Source: Nitrospirales bacterium (GTDB taxonomy: Bacteria > Nitrospirota > Nitrospiria > Nitrospirales > UBA8639). Taken from it: DNA of 64,000 nucleotides. The number at the start of each line of letters is the position of its first letter. Position 1 is the stretch's first letter. Position numbers and translations under genes: made by a program. The notes below the pieces were generated by a model that ran no database searches, was not told the origin of the DNA, and saw only the letters and a list, made by a program, of their open reading frames with translations. Location: NCBI GenBank assembly GCA_022825885.1, contig JAJDVY010000029.1, forward strand, positions 1 through 64,000. The letters run 5' to 3'. This document shows positions 53,359 through 62,808 of this stretch, one piece after another.

Positions 53359-53382
53359 AAGGTCTTAAATAGTTTAGACCTT
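53359..53382. other. Hairpin between the GTPase and HEPN genes
   Basis: AAGGTCT and AGACCTT are separated by 10 nt. No T-run follows. It may be a weak terminator or an RNA processing site. Confidence 0.35.
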
Positions 53383-53579
53383 GTCGGGCGCAGTTCCATA
53401 CGACATGATGGCATTTGAAACAAGAAGACTTGAGATCATAGTTTGAACCGGCAAATGGAGCAAGCGTGGCCAGACTTCTCGATCTTGATGCGTCGGTACT
53501 AGACGTGACCTAACTGGCGACGACGATGGTTGAAGGTTCACGGTCATTAGTGAGCATCTATTGGGATTGTTGTCGGTAT

Positions 53580-55877
53580 TTAGCTGAGGACATTGCTAAC
53601 GAGATCGCCGCCGCCTTCGCGAATGGCTTCATGAACTAGTTGTCGGATTTCGCGCAGGAACTGCTCCGAATATCTATCGAGTGCAGGTCCCGGAATGGGA
53701 ACTGAAGAGTCATAGATGGTCCTGATTGCTTGAGCACGGATGCGCGTTGAAGCATATCCTCTGTGTTCAAAAGCTTCTATCCATTGTTTAAGGGGAACAC
53801 GCAGGAGTTTCTTATCGACGAATTCATGGAGACGGGCGAAAACTTCTCGCTGAACTCGTGAAAGCGCTTCTTCGGCTTCAGAGTCGGTGTGATCCTTTGG
53901 CTCCCAACGAATCGGTTTGTCGAGAAACCTAGTGATCGATTCTGATAAACGCGCAACAAAATCCGCAACTGGTTTCAGATCCCTATACTCACTGTCATCT
54001 AGATTGTGTGCGACACGGCGGTTAAAGGCCTTAACCTCAGCCCAGTGCACCGTACGGACATTGCCGGAACGTTCGAAGCCAAGGATGGCGTTCCACCGGT
54101 CATGGAAGTTTTTGGCGGCATCTTGAATCGCCAACACAAGGCCGGCCGTATCGTATACGGGGCTGATTTGTGGCTGTTCGGCAGGCTCGATAGCTTCTTC
54201 GCAAAAGTCGATGAGCCTTACTAACTCTTTTACGGGACCGCGATTTTCCTTTGTAAGAAAACGATCGAGATAGCCCAGCATAAAGCAGCATCCATCAAGT
54301 TCCCTCTCAATGGCACGTATGGCTGGCTGACCGACCACCTCTCGGAGACGTGTCAGTTTTTGGTGAACAGAAGATATAACGTGCTCTCGTTGCGCTTCGA
54401 ACGTTGGCAGGTTTGCTTGTCCACGGACTAGATCGAAGTGGGTGAACGCCAAAGCGAGCTTCTTTTGATACCCACTGGCGGCGATCTGCCGGAGTACGGA
54501 AGTAGGCGCTTCCAGCATCGGTGCTTTCGCCGAATCGACCAACAGTACAATGTCTGCATCGCTGAATCGTTTAGCGATTCGTGATGGAATGCCTGCCGCC
54601 GACTCGCCAATATGACCGAGGCCTTCACCGTCCAAGAGCACAAGTTTGGGACATCTTTCTGCGAAGGTAGGGAAAAATGGACCTTGAATTCTGATGCCAT
54701 CAACGAGAGGGGTCAGCAGAGTGCCAAAAGCTGGTGCATTGTTGGATGAAAAACGACGTACTGCTTTGACAAAGTCGTTACGATCAGAGCTTTGATATTC
54801 CCAGGTGAGAGGCCAACCATTAGGATGAGTACTGAGCATATTATCTACACTTACTGGATCAAATCGCTTTCTAACCTGATCCATGATGTCATTGACTAGG
54901 TCATCGAAGTCAGAAGAATCTTGGACAAGATCCTCGAATAGATCCTGTGCAGCTTCTTTCTCCAACCCCTTAATGTTATCAAGATTAATTTCCATCTCTG
55001 AAAACAGACGTTCCTTGGCGTCGGCAGCAAGTGCCTTGATCCGGTCAAGATATGATTTAAGAATGTCTTGCATTATTTCCTTGTCGGCATTCATTGGCAA
55101 AGTGCTGTCGGGTTCGTCCATTGAACCAGAGGGTTCCTCAGGATCTGTGTCGTATTCCCAAGGATCATCATTTTTGGCTGTTAAAGGTGAGTCTTGCTTC
55201 CACGAACCGATGATATATCCCAATCGAAAACGCAGGTCGCGGTGTGTCAGAAACCTCTCTGCAAGCTTGTCGTCGGTCAAGTCGTCCCAGAGGGCAGTGC
55301 AGGCGTTAGCCACACACTCATGAACGTTCGTATGGACAGTTGGTTCGTCGAAAAAGGTGACCACGGCTTTATATAGCTCCTCAGTGGAACTAATTACTTC
55401 AATATCAGAAATCGTCGTCCTAGAGGCGGAAGTCGAGGGGAAGCGGTCGAGTTTTGGATGGGAGCCGATCAGGTGACGTAGAAGCGATGTCTTGCCTGCA
55501 CCTGTCGTTCCAACCATCATGACCCGTGTATAGCCTTCATTCCGGGTCGGGAGCGGTAAGACTTTGTTCCGAATGTCCCAAGAGTTAAAGGGTATACCTT
55601 CGATATCGTCATAAAAAGCGTCTACGACAACAGGACTGAAGCGCCGCTCAGCCTCTGGTCGTTTCGCGATACTGTGCCAGTTCACATCCCCAAGAAGGTC
55701 GTTCATTTCGTCTACAAGTGCCTGCGCCTTGCTCTCGTCTGACGTGCCTAGTCCGCGCCGGATTTTGCGTCCCTGCTTACCACGCCCGTCTTTCCGCAAG
55801 GGATGGCGGAAACTTATTACCCATGACGTTCCAGCTTCGGTCGAACTCTTAGATGCGGTGTATTTTTGTTTTCGCAT
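53580..55877 (-). CDS. Large GTPase with integrase-like N-terminal DNA-binding segment
   Basis: The 765-residue protein has a P-loop GTTGAGKT at 123-130, a G3-type DGEGLG at about 416-421 and a G4-like THFD at 479-482 (TKxD variant), so it is a predicted GTPase of the dynamin/septin-like class. A large acidic helical insertion lies at about 225-350. The N-terminus (residues 18-64) resembles the arm-type DNA-binding domain of tyrosine integrases: WVISFRHPLRKDGRGKQG and then RKIRRGLGTSDESKAQALVD. No catalytic integrase motif follows. It is not a known named system; a role in anti-phage defence with the HEPN gene is inference. AT-richer than the core. Confidence 0.7.
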   Translation of the reverse strand: MRKQKYTASKSSTEAGTSWVISFRHPLRKDGRGKQGRKIRRGLGTSDESKAQALVDEMNDLLGDVNWHSIAKRPEAERRFSPVVVDAFYDDIEGIPFNSWDIRNKVLPLPTRNEGYTRVMMVGTTGAGKTSLLRHLIGSHPKLDRFPSTSASRTTISDIEVISSTEELYKAVVTFFDEPTVHTNVHECVANACTALWDDLTDDKLAERFLTHRDLRFRLGYIIGSWKQDSPLTAKNDDPWEYDTDPEEPSGSMDEPDSTLPMNADKEIMQDILKSYLDRIKALAADAKERLFSEMEINLDNIKGLEKEAAQDLFEDLVQDSSDFDDLVNDIMDQVRKRFDPVSVDNMLSTHPNGWPLTWEYQSSDRNDFVKAVRRFSSNNAPAFGTLLTPLVDGIRIQGPFFPTFAERCPKLVLLDGEGLGHIGESAAGIPSRIAKRFSDADIVLLVDSAKAPMLEAPTSVLRQIAASGYQKKLALAFTHFDLVRGQANLPTFEAQREHVISSVHQKLTRLREVVGQPAIRAIERELDGCCFMLGYLDRFLTKENRGPVKELVRLIDFCEEAIEPAEQPQISPVYDTAGLVLAIQDAAKNFHDRWNAILGFERSGNVRTVHWAEVKAFNRRVAHNLDDSEYRDLKPVADFVARLSESITRFLDKPIRWEPKDHTDSEAEEALSRVQREVFARLHEFVDKKLLRVPLKQWIEAFEHRGYASTRIRAQAIRTIYDSSVPIPGPALDRYSEQFLREIRQLVHEAIREGGGDLVSNVLS

Positions 55878-55898
55878 GTCCGAACCTCCAAATTTTTA

Positions 55899-55996
55899 TT
55901 GTTCCTCATTGTTCCATTAAATAGATGCTTTTCATTTTTGCATGTTAGAGGCTTTTATTTTAGCTTGTCAATACAGCTTGGAACAATGAGGAACAA
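55899..55996. repeat. 17-bp perfect inverted repeat upstream of the GTPase gene
   Basis: TTGTTCCTCATTGTTCC (55899-55915) is repeated in reverse orientation as GGAACAATGAGGAACAA (55980-55996), 64 bp apart. Each arm has an internal 10-bp direct repeat (TTGTTCC twice). A partial copy (TTGTTCCTCATTGCC) is near 56253. It lies 22 bp before the GTPase start and may be its operator or a recombination site. Confidence 0.75.
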
Positions 55997-56376
55997 TTTT
56001 GAGCTGTAGAAGATGACAGCCAGAAATTGCCAGTTAATTTTCTATAAATTATTGAAATTATGTATAAAATAGAAGAATGAAAATCAGTGGTTTTACTATA
56101 TCTGTAGTCACAGCGATGCTTTATGTCGGTTTTTTTTAAACTTTGCCTAGCCCTGATGAATAGGCGTGTGCTCACTGGGTTTATCAAATCGGTTATGTTG
56201 TTCCTTTCGGAATCATGATTGTGTGAGACGACAAGACCGCGAGCGTGAACTTGTTCCTCATTGCCTTCCTCGCGTCATAGGTAACAGGTCGGAGCATGAT
56301 GGGCAGGTGATAGAAGGGGCGAGAGATCGCGCTGTTACGAAGGGTGTGGTGTGTTTGGTATTCCTGCAGTTCCCTG
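55997..56376. other. AT-rich intergenic region at the border of the accessory island
   Basis: About 380 bp, very AT-rich up to 56150 and then mixed. No gene is supported. It contains the partial repeat near 56253 and may hold the right-hand end of the island before priA. Confidence 0.45.
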
Positions 56377-58608
56377 TTACGTCACGTCGAGTGGGTCCAC
56401 GTTCACCCCGAATTTTAGGCGTCGATAGGCTTTTCTCTGGGCCATCAACTCGAGCGTCCGTCGAACGAGGGTGCGCCCGGTGATCCCGTCTGCGACTTTG
56501 ACCAACAGGTGATAGCGTGACATCCCGCGCGGTTTGGCCCCATATGTGGCAAGGGGACCCAGTATGGCGTCCTGTTCACGCCGTGGCATGTCGCCTTGGG
56601 CGATCATGTGGGCCAGTTGTTCCGTGAGAAGCCGTCGCCATGTTTCAGCGGCATTCCCGGTTTCCGTTGCATCCTGTCCCGAGACGTGCAACTGGATGAG
56701 TTGTCCGAAGGGGGGATAGCCTACCAGCCGGCGAAAGGCCAATTCATGGTCATAGAAAAGGTCGGGTTGTTGTCGGCCGATGGCATGCATGACCGGGTGC
56801 GAGAGAAGGCGCGTTTGAATCATCGCGGACCCTGAGAGTCCCGGTGTCAACAGATCGACGGCCTGTTGAAGATGGTGAAACACGCGTTCCGACGATCGGA
56901 AATCCGGCACGTGCAGACCGGCGTCCGCATAAGGGATGCCGACGCATCGCACCGGTGTGAACGGTGAAGCCTGGAAGAGCAGTTCCGTCCCGACGACAAT
57001 GTGGATCCTGCCCTGCGAAAATTGTTCGCGGATGCGGCGCGCGATGGAATCACTCCGAATCGTGTTGCCGTCATAGCGGGCGATGGTGGCGTGAGGGTAG
57101 AGTCGGCGCAATTCTTCTTCAAGACGTTCGGTGCCGAAGCCCACCGGTTCCAAACGAATGCCGGAACAGGCCGGGCACGCGGACGGGATGGGCTCGGTTT
57201 GCCCACAATACGAACACCGCAATTGTGATTGTCGGAGGCTCAAGGCAATCCGGCAGCGAGGGCATTGTGGCGCGGTTCCACAATCCCGGCACGTGACGGA
57301 CGAAGAGAACCCCTTGCGATTATGGTAGACAACGACCCCGCCACCTTGGACCAAGGCCTGTTCCATGCCGTTTTGCAGGGTATCGGAGAACATCGTGCCG
57401 AACGGGGTTTCTTGAAGGCTGACCACCTGAACCGGATGCCGTGTGCTCCTGTCGGCGAACGTTCGTTGAATATCATCGCCATCCGCAAAGCGTTGGAACG
57501 TCTCCAACGTGGGGTAGGGCGCGTGCAGCACGAGCACGGCGTCGTCCAACTCGGCTCGTTTTCGGGCGACCTCCCGGGCGTGATAATGTGGACTCGGATC
57601 CTCCTTGTACGCGCTGTCCCCTTCGCGTTCGATCCATATGCAGCCCAGGGAAGGGAGGGGGAGGAACAGCGCGGATCTGGTCCCCACGACCACGGGATAG
57701 TGCCCGTGTTTGATGGCTTGCCAAAGTTGAAGACGTTGTTTCTCTGAATGGCCGCTGTGAAATTCGCCTATCGGCTGTCCCACCGAGTGCCGAAGATAGG
57801 AGACCAGGCGTGCTGACCGGTTGATATTCGGGGCAATGACCATGACCGTCCGTCCTTGGGCCATTGTTTCTTGTATGACGTCGCCCAATCGCGATTGCGG
57901 GTCTCCCAAATCAGTGAGCAGCATCTCACGAAATCGTTTGCTTGCAAGGTGTTGCCGAAAACGGCCCCACCATGAGAATAAGCCGGGGTTTTCTTCAGGG
58001 GCCCGGAGAAAGTTCTGTGCAGGAACTGCCGGTTTGGGGCTGCTTTGAACCGGCAGTTCGGTCCAGTCTTGCCGGTCCTGAATCCACTTGTTTCGTTTGA
58101 GCCTTTGTAAAACTGTGGAGGGGTGGTCCAGCAGCGTCTCGATGGTTGATTGCGCCAGGCCCTTGGGACGTTTGGCAAGAGCGGCAAGGAGTCTGTGAGT
58201 GGAGGTGCCGGTCCGTGTGGCTCGCAGGCGTTGTTGCCCTGGCGGGGTGATGGTCCAACGGGTGCTGCTGCGGAAAGGAATACCCGGTGGCTGGACCAGC
58301 AGAAGGCAGGCTCCCGTGGGAGCCACGTAATAATCGGCCATCCATTCCGCCAGGGCAACGAGTTTGGGGGCCGGGTCCCAGTGTGCGGAGGTGCTGCGAT
58401 GCAGTTCGCGAATGCGCCCAGGCTCGACCGGGGGTTGCTTCACGTTCCCGGCTAGAGAGACAATAATCCCCGGCTTGACGCGCGGCCCGAACGGCGCCAG
58501 GACCCATTGCCCTATTTTGGGGAGGGAACGCCACGCTTGAGGAATACGATACGTAAACGCTTGAGAGGTCCTGGGAGGAAAGACGACGTCGGCATAGGTT
58601 GGTGGCAT
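56377..58608 (-). CDS. priA: PriA-like primosomal protein N' with degenerate helicase motifs
   Basis: The 743-residue protein aligns with PriA: a 3'-DNA-binding N-terminus, a winged-helix region, a helicase core and eight zinc-binding Cys in four CxxC pairs (440/443, 449/452, 465/468, 478/481). However, the usual Walker A (LLxGVTGSGKTEVY) is replaced around residues 229-243 by LTDLGDPQSRLGD, and the DEEH of motif II by IERE (326-329). Later motifs and the C-terminal domain are recognisable (GTELLFQASPFTPVRCVGI). It may keep DNA and replisome binding but have lost ATP hydrolysis. It is the only PriA-type gene in this window. Confidence 0.88.
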   Translation of the reverse strand: MPPTYADVVFPPRTSQAFTYRIPQAWRSLPKIGQWVLAPFGPRVKPGIIVSLAGNVKQPPVEPGRIRELHRSTSAHWDPAPKLVALAEWMADYYVAPTGACLLLVQPPGIPFRSSTRWTITPPGQQRLRATRTGTSTHRLLAALAKRPKGLAQSTIETLLDHPSTVLQRLKRNKWIQDRQDWTELPVQSSPKPAVPAQNFLRAPEENPGLFSWWGRFRQHLASKRFREMLLTDLGDPQSRLGDVIQETMAQGRTVMVIAPNINRSARLVSYLRHSVGQPIGEFHSGHSEKQRLQLWQAIKHGHYPVVVGTRSALFLPLPSLGCIWIEREGDSAYKEDPSPHYHAREVARKRAELDDAVLVLHAPYPTLETFQRFADGDDIQRTFADRSTRHPVQVVSLQETPFGTMFSDTLQNGMEQALVQGGGVVVYHNRKGFSSSVTCRDCGTAPQCPRCRIALSLRQSQLRCSYCGQTEPIPSACPACSGIRLEPVGFGTERLEEELRRLYPHATIARYDGNTIRSDSIARRIREQFSQGRIHIVVGTELLFQASPFTPVRCVGIPYADAGLHVPDFRSSERVFHHLQQAVDLLTPGLSGSAMIQTRLLSHPVMHAIGRQQPDLFYDHELAFRRLVGYPPFGQLIQLHVSGQDATETGNAAETWRRLLTEQLAHMIAQGDMPRREQDAILGPLATYGAKPRGMSRYHLLVKVADGITGRTLVRRTLELMAQRKAYRRLKFGVNVDPLDVT

Positions 58609-58706
58609 ACGGGCTATTGTGCCAAAGGAATCGTGACCTCACAACGGAGGGGCCCGCGTGCTTGGGTTTTCCGTGACAATATCCGTAGGGGATCGAGGTA
58701 CAGGCC

Positions 58707-59240
58707 ATGATCAACAAGAGAACGTGGAAGGATGCTCTTCTCGTGATGCTGTGGGTTGTTGTCCTGGTCGTGGGGATGCCGGCCTTGCGGCTCTATGGAC
58801 AGGAAGTGCCCCCGGCCTTGCCGCCGGGTTCTTCAACGTCCCAATCTTCCCAGGAAACGCATCTGCGGGATTTCTCGCCTCTTCCGGAAGAACCCGAAGA
58901 GTTTGATGATCGTGAAGTCAAGGCGTATTACGATTGGCGCAATGACTTGTTCTTCCGGGAATTCGACATGAACGGGGACGGCGCGGTGAATTACATGACC
59001 GCACGGCGAACCTACAAGGTATGGCTGGATGAATTCGGCACGCCGGTTGTCGTCACGGTCGGGGCTCCGTTGTTCTATTGGTTGGACCGCAACGGGAATG
59101 GGGAATTTGAAACGGGGAAAGGGGAGATGTGGTCGGATCCGGACGAGGACGGCATCACCGGCAATGAACGCACATATGATACCAGCCATCTGGAAAAAGA
59201 GCCTTCCCGTATTCCACAATGGTCCGCGCCCGTTCCGTAG
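58707..59240 (+). CDS. Exported protein with EF-hand-like calcium-binding loops
   Basis: The 177-residue protein has a signal peptide/anchor (about 10-29) and a mature domain with two or three D-x-[DN]-x-[DN]-G-like loops: DMNGDGAVNY (about 91), DRNGNGEFE (about 127) and DPDEDGITGNE (about 144). These fit EF-hand or dockerin-type calcium sites. Such proteins are usually periplasmic and of unknown function. It is divergent from priA, with 98 bp between. Confidence 0.75.
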   Translation: MINKRTWKDALLVMLWVVVLVVGMPALRLYGQEVPPALPPGSSTSQSSQETHLRDFSPLPEEPEEFDDREVKAYYDWRNDLFFREFDMNGDGAVNYMTARRTYKVWLDEFGTPVVVTVGAPLFYWLDRNGNGEFETGKGEMWSDPDEDGITGNERTYDTSHLEKEPSRIPQWSAPVP

Positions 59241-59346
59241 TGCCGCTTCGGAAAACCCGTGAAGGCTTTCTTGAGAGAACCATCGGTGGACTTCCGCATC
59301 CGGATTCTTTTAAGATGATGTCTTGGCGATAGAAGGAGAAAGAGCC

Positions 59347-59568
59347 ATGGCAAATTCCACTACACAAATAAAGTCGGTCATTCGAGAGAGCGTCCGGACC
59401 ACGATTCGCAACACCCTGGCCTCGGTGATTCAGGAAGTCACGGAAGAAGAATTACGGATGGCCTTAAAAAAGAAAAATTTTCGTGAGCCGCTGATGGAAA
59501 TGATTCAATCCGAATTGCAACTTGCCATCAAAGACTTGTCGAAAAACGGGAAACGACCCCGGTCCTGA
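59347..59568 (+). CDS. Small helical protein, unknown function
   Basis: GAAGGAGA stands 9 bp before the ATG at 59347. The 73-residue product is almost all amphipathic helix (ESVRTTIRNTLASVIQEVTE, MALKKKNFREPLMEMIQSEL). No family recognised. It may oligomerise as a coiled coil. A hairpin follows. Confidence 0.65.
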   Translation: MANSTTQIKSVIRESVRTTIRNTLASVIQEVTEEELRMALKKKNFREPLMEMIQSELQLAIKDLSKNGKRPRS

Positions 59569-59597
59569 GGATTTCTCTCCAAGAGGCTTCCTTAGAA

Positions 59598-59619
59598 GGG
59601 CGAACACACAGGTTCGCCC
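59598..59619. repeat. Inverted repeat GGGCGAAC/GTTCGCCC
   Basis: The 8-bp arms flank a 6-bp loop. The sequence GGGCGAACACACAGGTTCGC is a version of a common intergenic repeat. It may terminate the small gene before it. Confidence 0.55.
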
Positions 59620-59641
59620 CTACCTACTATGCCGTGAATCT

Positions 59642-59827
59642 ATGAATCGCGCTCAGCCGGATAAAGAAAGACCAGCCGCCGAAACGTCGTCGAAACGCAT
59701 TAACACGCAGATCCACCGGCGAAAGAAGGCCAAGGCGGTCTCTCCCCTGATGGATGAATGGGAAAGTTCGCAAGCCACGCCCCCCAAGGGCTTGAAACGC
59801 CCGCTCAAGGATATGCGGGACTCGTAA
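59642..59827 (+). CDS. Possible 61-residue basic protein
   Basis: An ATG at 59642 opens a frame of 61 codons with many Lys/Arg (RINTQIHRRKKAKAVSP). No good ribosome-binding site is visible and the protein appears disordered. It could be a nucleic-acid-binding peptide or simply an open frame. Confidence 0.4.
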   Translation: MNRAQPDKERPAAETSSKRINTQIHRRKKAKAVSPLMDEWESSQATPPKGLKRPLKDMRDS

Positions 59828-59969
59828 ATCTTCCGCTCCTTCGATCTTGGCCATTCAAGCGCGACGCAAGAAGAATCCCAAAAGCAGTCAAGAATCTCAG
59901 CAACGGGCGATTACAGCTCATACGAGTTGCCTGCCATAATGCCGTAGTATCCTGATCTGGGGTCAATTC

Positions 59970-62321
59970 ATGCATAAGGATTTGATTCGGGCCCTTGCCA
60001 ATGTTGACCGGCCGGGGGAGGTCTTTGCGGATGGCGATCTGCCTCTGACGATGCCGGGTTTGGAGGTTGAGGGAGTGGGGATGCTACGTCTGCCGCTGGC
60101 GGGGGCTCAGGCCCGTGCTCTGATAAAGCAATGCCGGCAGGCTCCCTATGGCAAGGGCACGAAAACGCTGGTCAATACGGACGTACGTCGCGTATGGGAA
60201 ATGGATCCTGCGTGTTTCGAGTTGACCAACCCGAAGTGGGAGCTGTTGATTGAGTCGATTCTCCATGAAATCCAACAGCGGTTGGGGCTCGAGGAACGCA
60301 AGCTGTCCGCACATCTGCACAAGCTGTTGGTCTACGAGAAAGGGAGTTTCTTCCTTCCGCACCGTGACGGGGAAAAGCTGGACAGAATGGTGGCCACATT
60401 GATCGTCGCTTTGCCGTCGGTGCATGAAGGCGGGGAGTTGGTTATCCGACACCAAGGCCGGATACATGAGATTGTTTTCCCCGGCGCAGCTTCCGGGCTG
60501 GAGTTGAGTTACGCGGCCTTTTATGCCGACTGCCAGCATGAGGTAAAACCCTTGAGTAGTGGGTATCGCCTTTGTCTGGCTTACAACGTAACGCTTGCTA
60601 AGTCACCGGGCAGGCAAGGTCTCAAGGCACCATCGTATGGCACCGTGGTTGCCAGTGTCACACAACTGCTGGGAGCGTGGCGCGAGAAGGGAGTAACGGG
60701 GAAGCTCGCCGTCACGCTGGAGCATCGGTACACGCGGGATGGGCTCACGCTGAACAAACTCAAAGGCGCCGACCGCGCACGTGCAGAGGTGTTGTTCGAG
60801 GCGGCGGAGCAGGCTGACTGTGTCGCGCACCTGGCCTTGGTCACTCTGTGGCAGTATGGCGCCGTCGAATATGATGAAGGTGATTATTCCCATCCGGTCC
60901 GGAGACACTATTACCGGCGTAATCGCAGTGATGACGTTGATGAAGACATTGGCAGCGAACGTGAGATGAGTGAAATCTTCGAGACCAGCTTGACGGCGAA
61001 TGACTGGTCAGACCGTCATGGGGATACCTGCCGGTTTGGCAGGATGGAACTGGATGATGATGAAATTGTCACCAACGCGGCCCTCGACGCCAATGATCCA
61101 AGTGAGGAAGAATTCGAAGGCTATACCGGTAATGAGGGCATGACCTTGGCGCGCTGGTACCATCGGGCCGCGGTCCTGATCTGGAGGAGAGAGCAACACT
61201 TTTCCGTGCTGTGCGGCGCCGGAACGGCGGCCGCCATCGGCGGCCTGGAGGCGATGGTGAACGCACTGGAACGGGCTTCTGGGGTGCAGCGGGCAGCCCG
61301 GAAGCTGGACTGTTTGAAATTTGCAGAAGCTATCCTCGATAGCTGGCAGCCATCACGTGGCAGTTGGTTTGACGATGGGAACGGGGAAACGGATAACGGT
61401 GAAACGGACCGAAACGTATTCTCGATGCTGTTGAGCACGCTGGACGCTCCGGACCTGATGCGTCGTTTCCTGTCGGAGGTTGTCCCGAATGATGGCGACA
61501 TCAGGTTCACTCGCGAGTTCGTAAAATTCTACAAGCGCCATGGCTTGGCCGGCTTCGAGGCAGAATTGGCGCAGGTGATCGGCGCCGTTACGGAAGTGAC
61601 TCTTCTCAGGAACGCGGAATTGCTGCATTTGCTTTGCCACCAGCCTGCTAACGACACGGACGACGTGGCGCTCTGCACCCGCTTGTGCGAACGCGCTGCC
61701 CTGTCATTGGAGAGATTTGACGGTCAAGCTCCGGAAGATCAGGGGCAAGCCCAGAAGCTTGACCGTACCGCCTTGCTCCGCGCGTTGGTGAGCGCGATGC
61801 TGGACATCGATGCGGAAGGCCCGTTGCTGAAAGTGATCGAGCACGCCTTGGCCCATCGGGACAAGTATACATTGACCAAGACGCACTTGGCCGCAATCTT
61901 CAAGCTCGAGTCCCGCCTTAGAACGCGGTCGTCGCCAGGCGAGGCGATTGGACACTGGCTATCAACGTGCCGGCGCGAATTGCAGGAACGAACAGCAGAG
62001 GCTCCGCAGCCGCCCGTGGACTATCGGCGCGCCGATGAGCTTTCCTGCAACTGCCTTGACTGTCAAGTCCTGAGCCGGTTTCTGGCCAATCCGGTCGAAC
62101 GGGAGTGCCGCATGCCGTTAAACAAGGAGCGCCGCCGGCATCTGCACCAGATCATTGACGGAAATTGTTGCGACCTGACACACGTGACGGAGCGCCGGGG
62201 CCGCCCATTCACCTTGGTTTGCAGGAAAACCACCGCCTCATACGAGAGGGCTTGCGCAACGTTCAAAAGGGACAAGCAGAATCTTTCACGGCTTATTGGG
62301 ATCGAGCAACGCCTCGGTTAA
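59970..62321 (+). CDS. Large 2-oxoglutarate/Fe(II) oxygenase-domain protein
   Basis: The 783-residue protein has an N-terminal prolyl-4-hydroxylase-like 2OG oxygenase domain (about 30-210) with the Fe ligands His131 and Asp133 in FLPHRDGEK and distal His190, and the 2OG-binding Arg200 in SSGYRLCLAYN. The rest (about 580 residues) is helical without a known domain; near the end is CNCLDCQVLSRFL (about residues 691-703) with three Cys, a possible zinc site. The substrate is unknown. ATG at 59970 has only weak ribosome-binding sequence. It is followed by the HigBA module. Confidence 0.85.
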   Translation: MHKDLIRALANVDRPGEVFADGDLPLTMPGLEVEGVGMLRLPLAGAQARALIKQCRQAPYGKGTKTLVNTDVRRVWEMDPACFELTNPKWELLIESILHEIQQRLGLEERKLSAHLHKLLVYEKGSFFLPHRDGEKLDRMVATLIVALPSVHEGGELVIRHQGRIHEIVFPGAASGLELSYAAFYADCQHEVKPLSSGYRLCLAYNVTLAKSPGRQGLKAPSYGTVVASVTQLLGAWREKGVTGKLAVTLEHRYTRDGLTLNKLKGADRARAEVLFEAAEQADCVAHLALVTLWQYGAVEYDEGDYSHPVRRHYYRRNRSDDVDEDIGSEREMSEIFETSLTANDWSDRHGDTCRFGRMELDDDEIVTNAALDANDPSEEEFEGYTGNEGMTLARWYHRAAVLIWRREQHFSVLCGAGTAAAIGGLEAMVNALERASGVQRAARKLDCLKFAEAILDSWQPSRGSWFDDGNGETDNGETDRNVFSMLLSTLDAPDLMRRFLSEVVPNDGDIRFTREFVKFYKRHGLAGFEAELAQVIGAVTEVTLLRNAELLHLLCHQPANDTDDVALCTRLCERAALSLERFDGQAPEDQGQAQKLDRTALLRALVSAMLDIDAEGPLLKVIEHALAHRDKYTLTKTHLAAIFKLESRLRTRSSPGEAIGHWLSTCRRELQERTAEAPQPPVDYRRADELSCNCLDCQVLSRFLANPVERECRMPLNKERRRHLHQIIDGNCCDLTHVTERRGRPFTLVCRKTTASYERACATFKRDKQNLSRLIGIEQRLG

Positions 62322-62490
62322 TGGCTCGACGTCAGGGTTAGGAAGTCGTTAGTACAGTCAGCGGTGGTCAACCTTTCGGCAAGAGCGACGTGCCATGCGC
62401 AGTCGTCGTCCCGAAAGTGAATCTCCTTGGGTACAGTGCGGCCAAGACTTTTCTCCATGGCAACTTCCTATTTTAAGACACGTAATGATC

Positions 62491-62793
62491 TCATTGACAT
62501 ACTGAGGTCTGGGGCTGGTAGCGTTCGACGTTGATCCGGTCTTGGCCTTTGCGCGCTTGGGCCAGATCGTAAGTGGTCTGCCGGCGCAACCAGAATTCGG
62601 CATTCGACCAGCCTGCCTTTTCCAGTCGAATGGCCATCTCCGGCGAAATGGCCGCGCGTCCATTCAAGACACGTGAGAGGGTGTGACGTGCCACACCCAA
62701 AACTTTCGCCGCTTCGGTTACGTTCAAACTGAGTGGGGCCAAGCAGTTCTCTTTGATGCTGCAGCCTGGATGTGGTGGATGTTTCATAGCCAT
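62491..62793 (-). CDS. higA: HigA-type antitoxin
   Basis: The 100-residue protein begins with the HigA family opening MKHPPHPG and has an XRE helix-turn-helix ([20 protein letters not shown]) and the C-terminal signature [17 protein letters not shown], with [21 protein letters not shown] lies 8 bp before the ATG at 62793. It is 15 bp behind the toxin gene in HigB-HigA order, as usual. HigA binds HigB and represses the operon. Confidence 0.93.
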   Translation of the reverse strand: MAMKHPPHPGCSIKENCLAPLSLNVTEAAKVLGVARHTLSRVLNGRAAISPEMAIRLEKAGWSNAEFWLRRQTTYDLAQARKGQDRINVERYQPQTSVCQ

Positions 62794-62808
62794 GGCTTCG
62801 CCTTCCTG

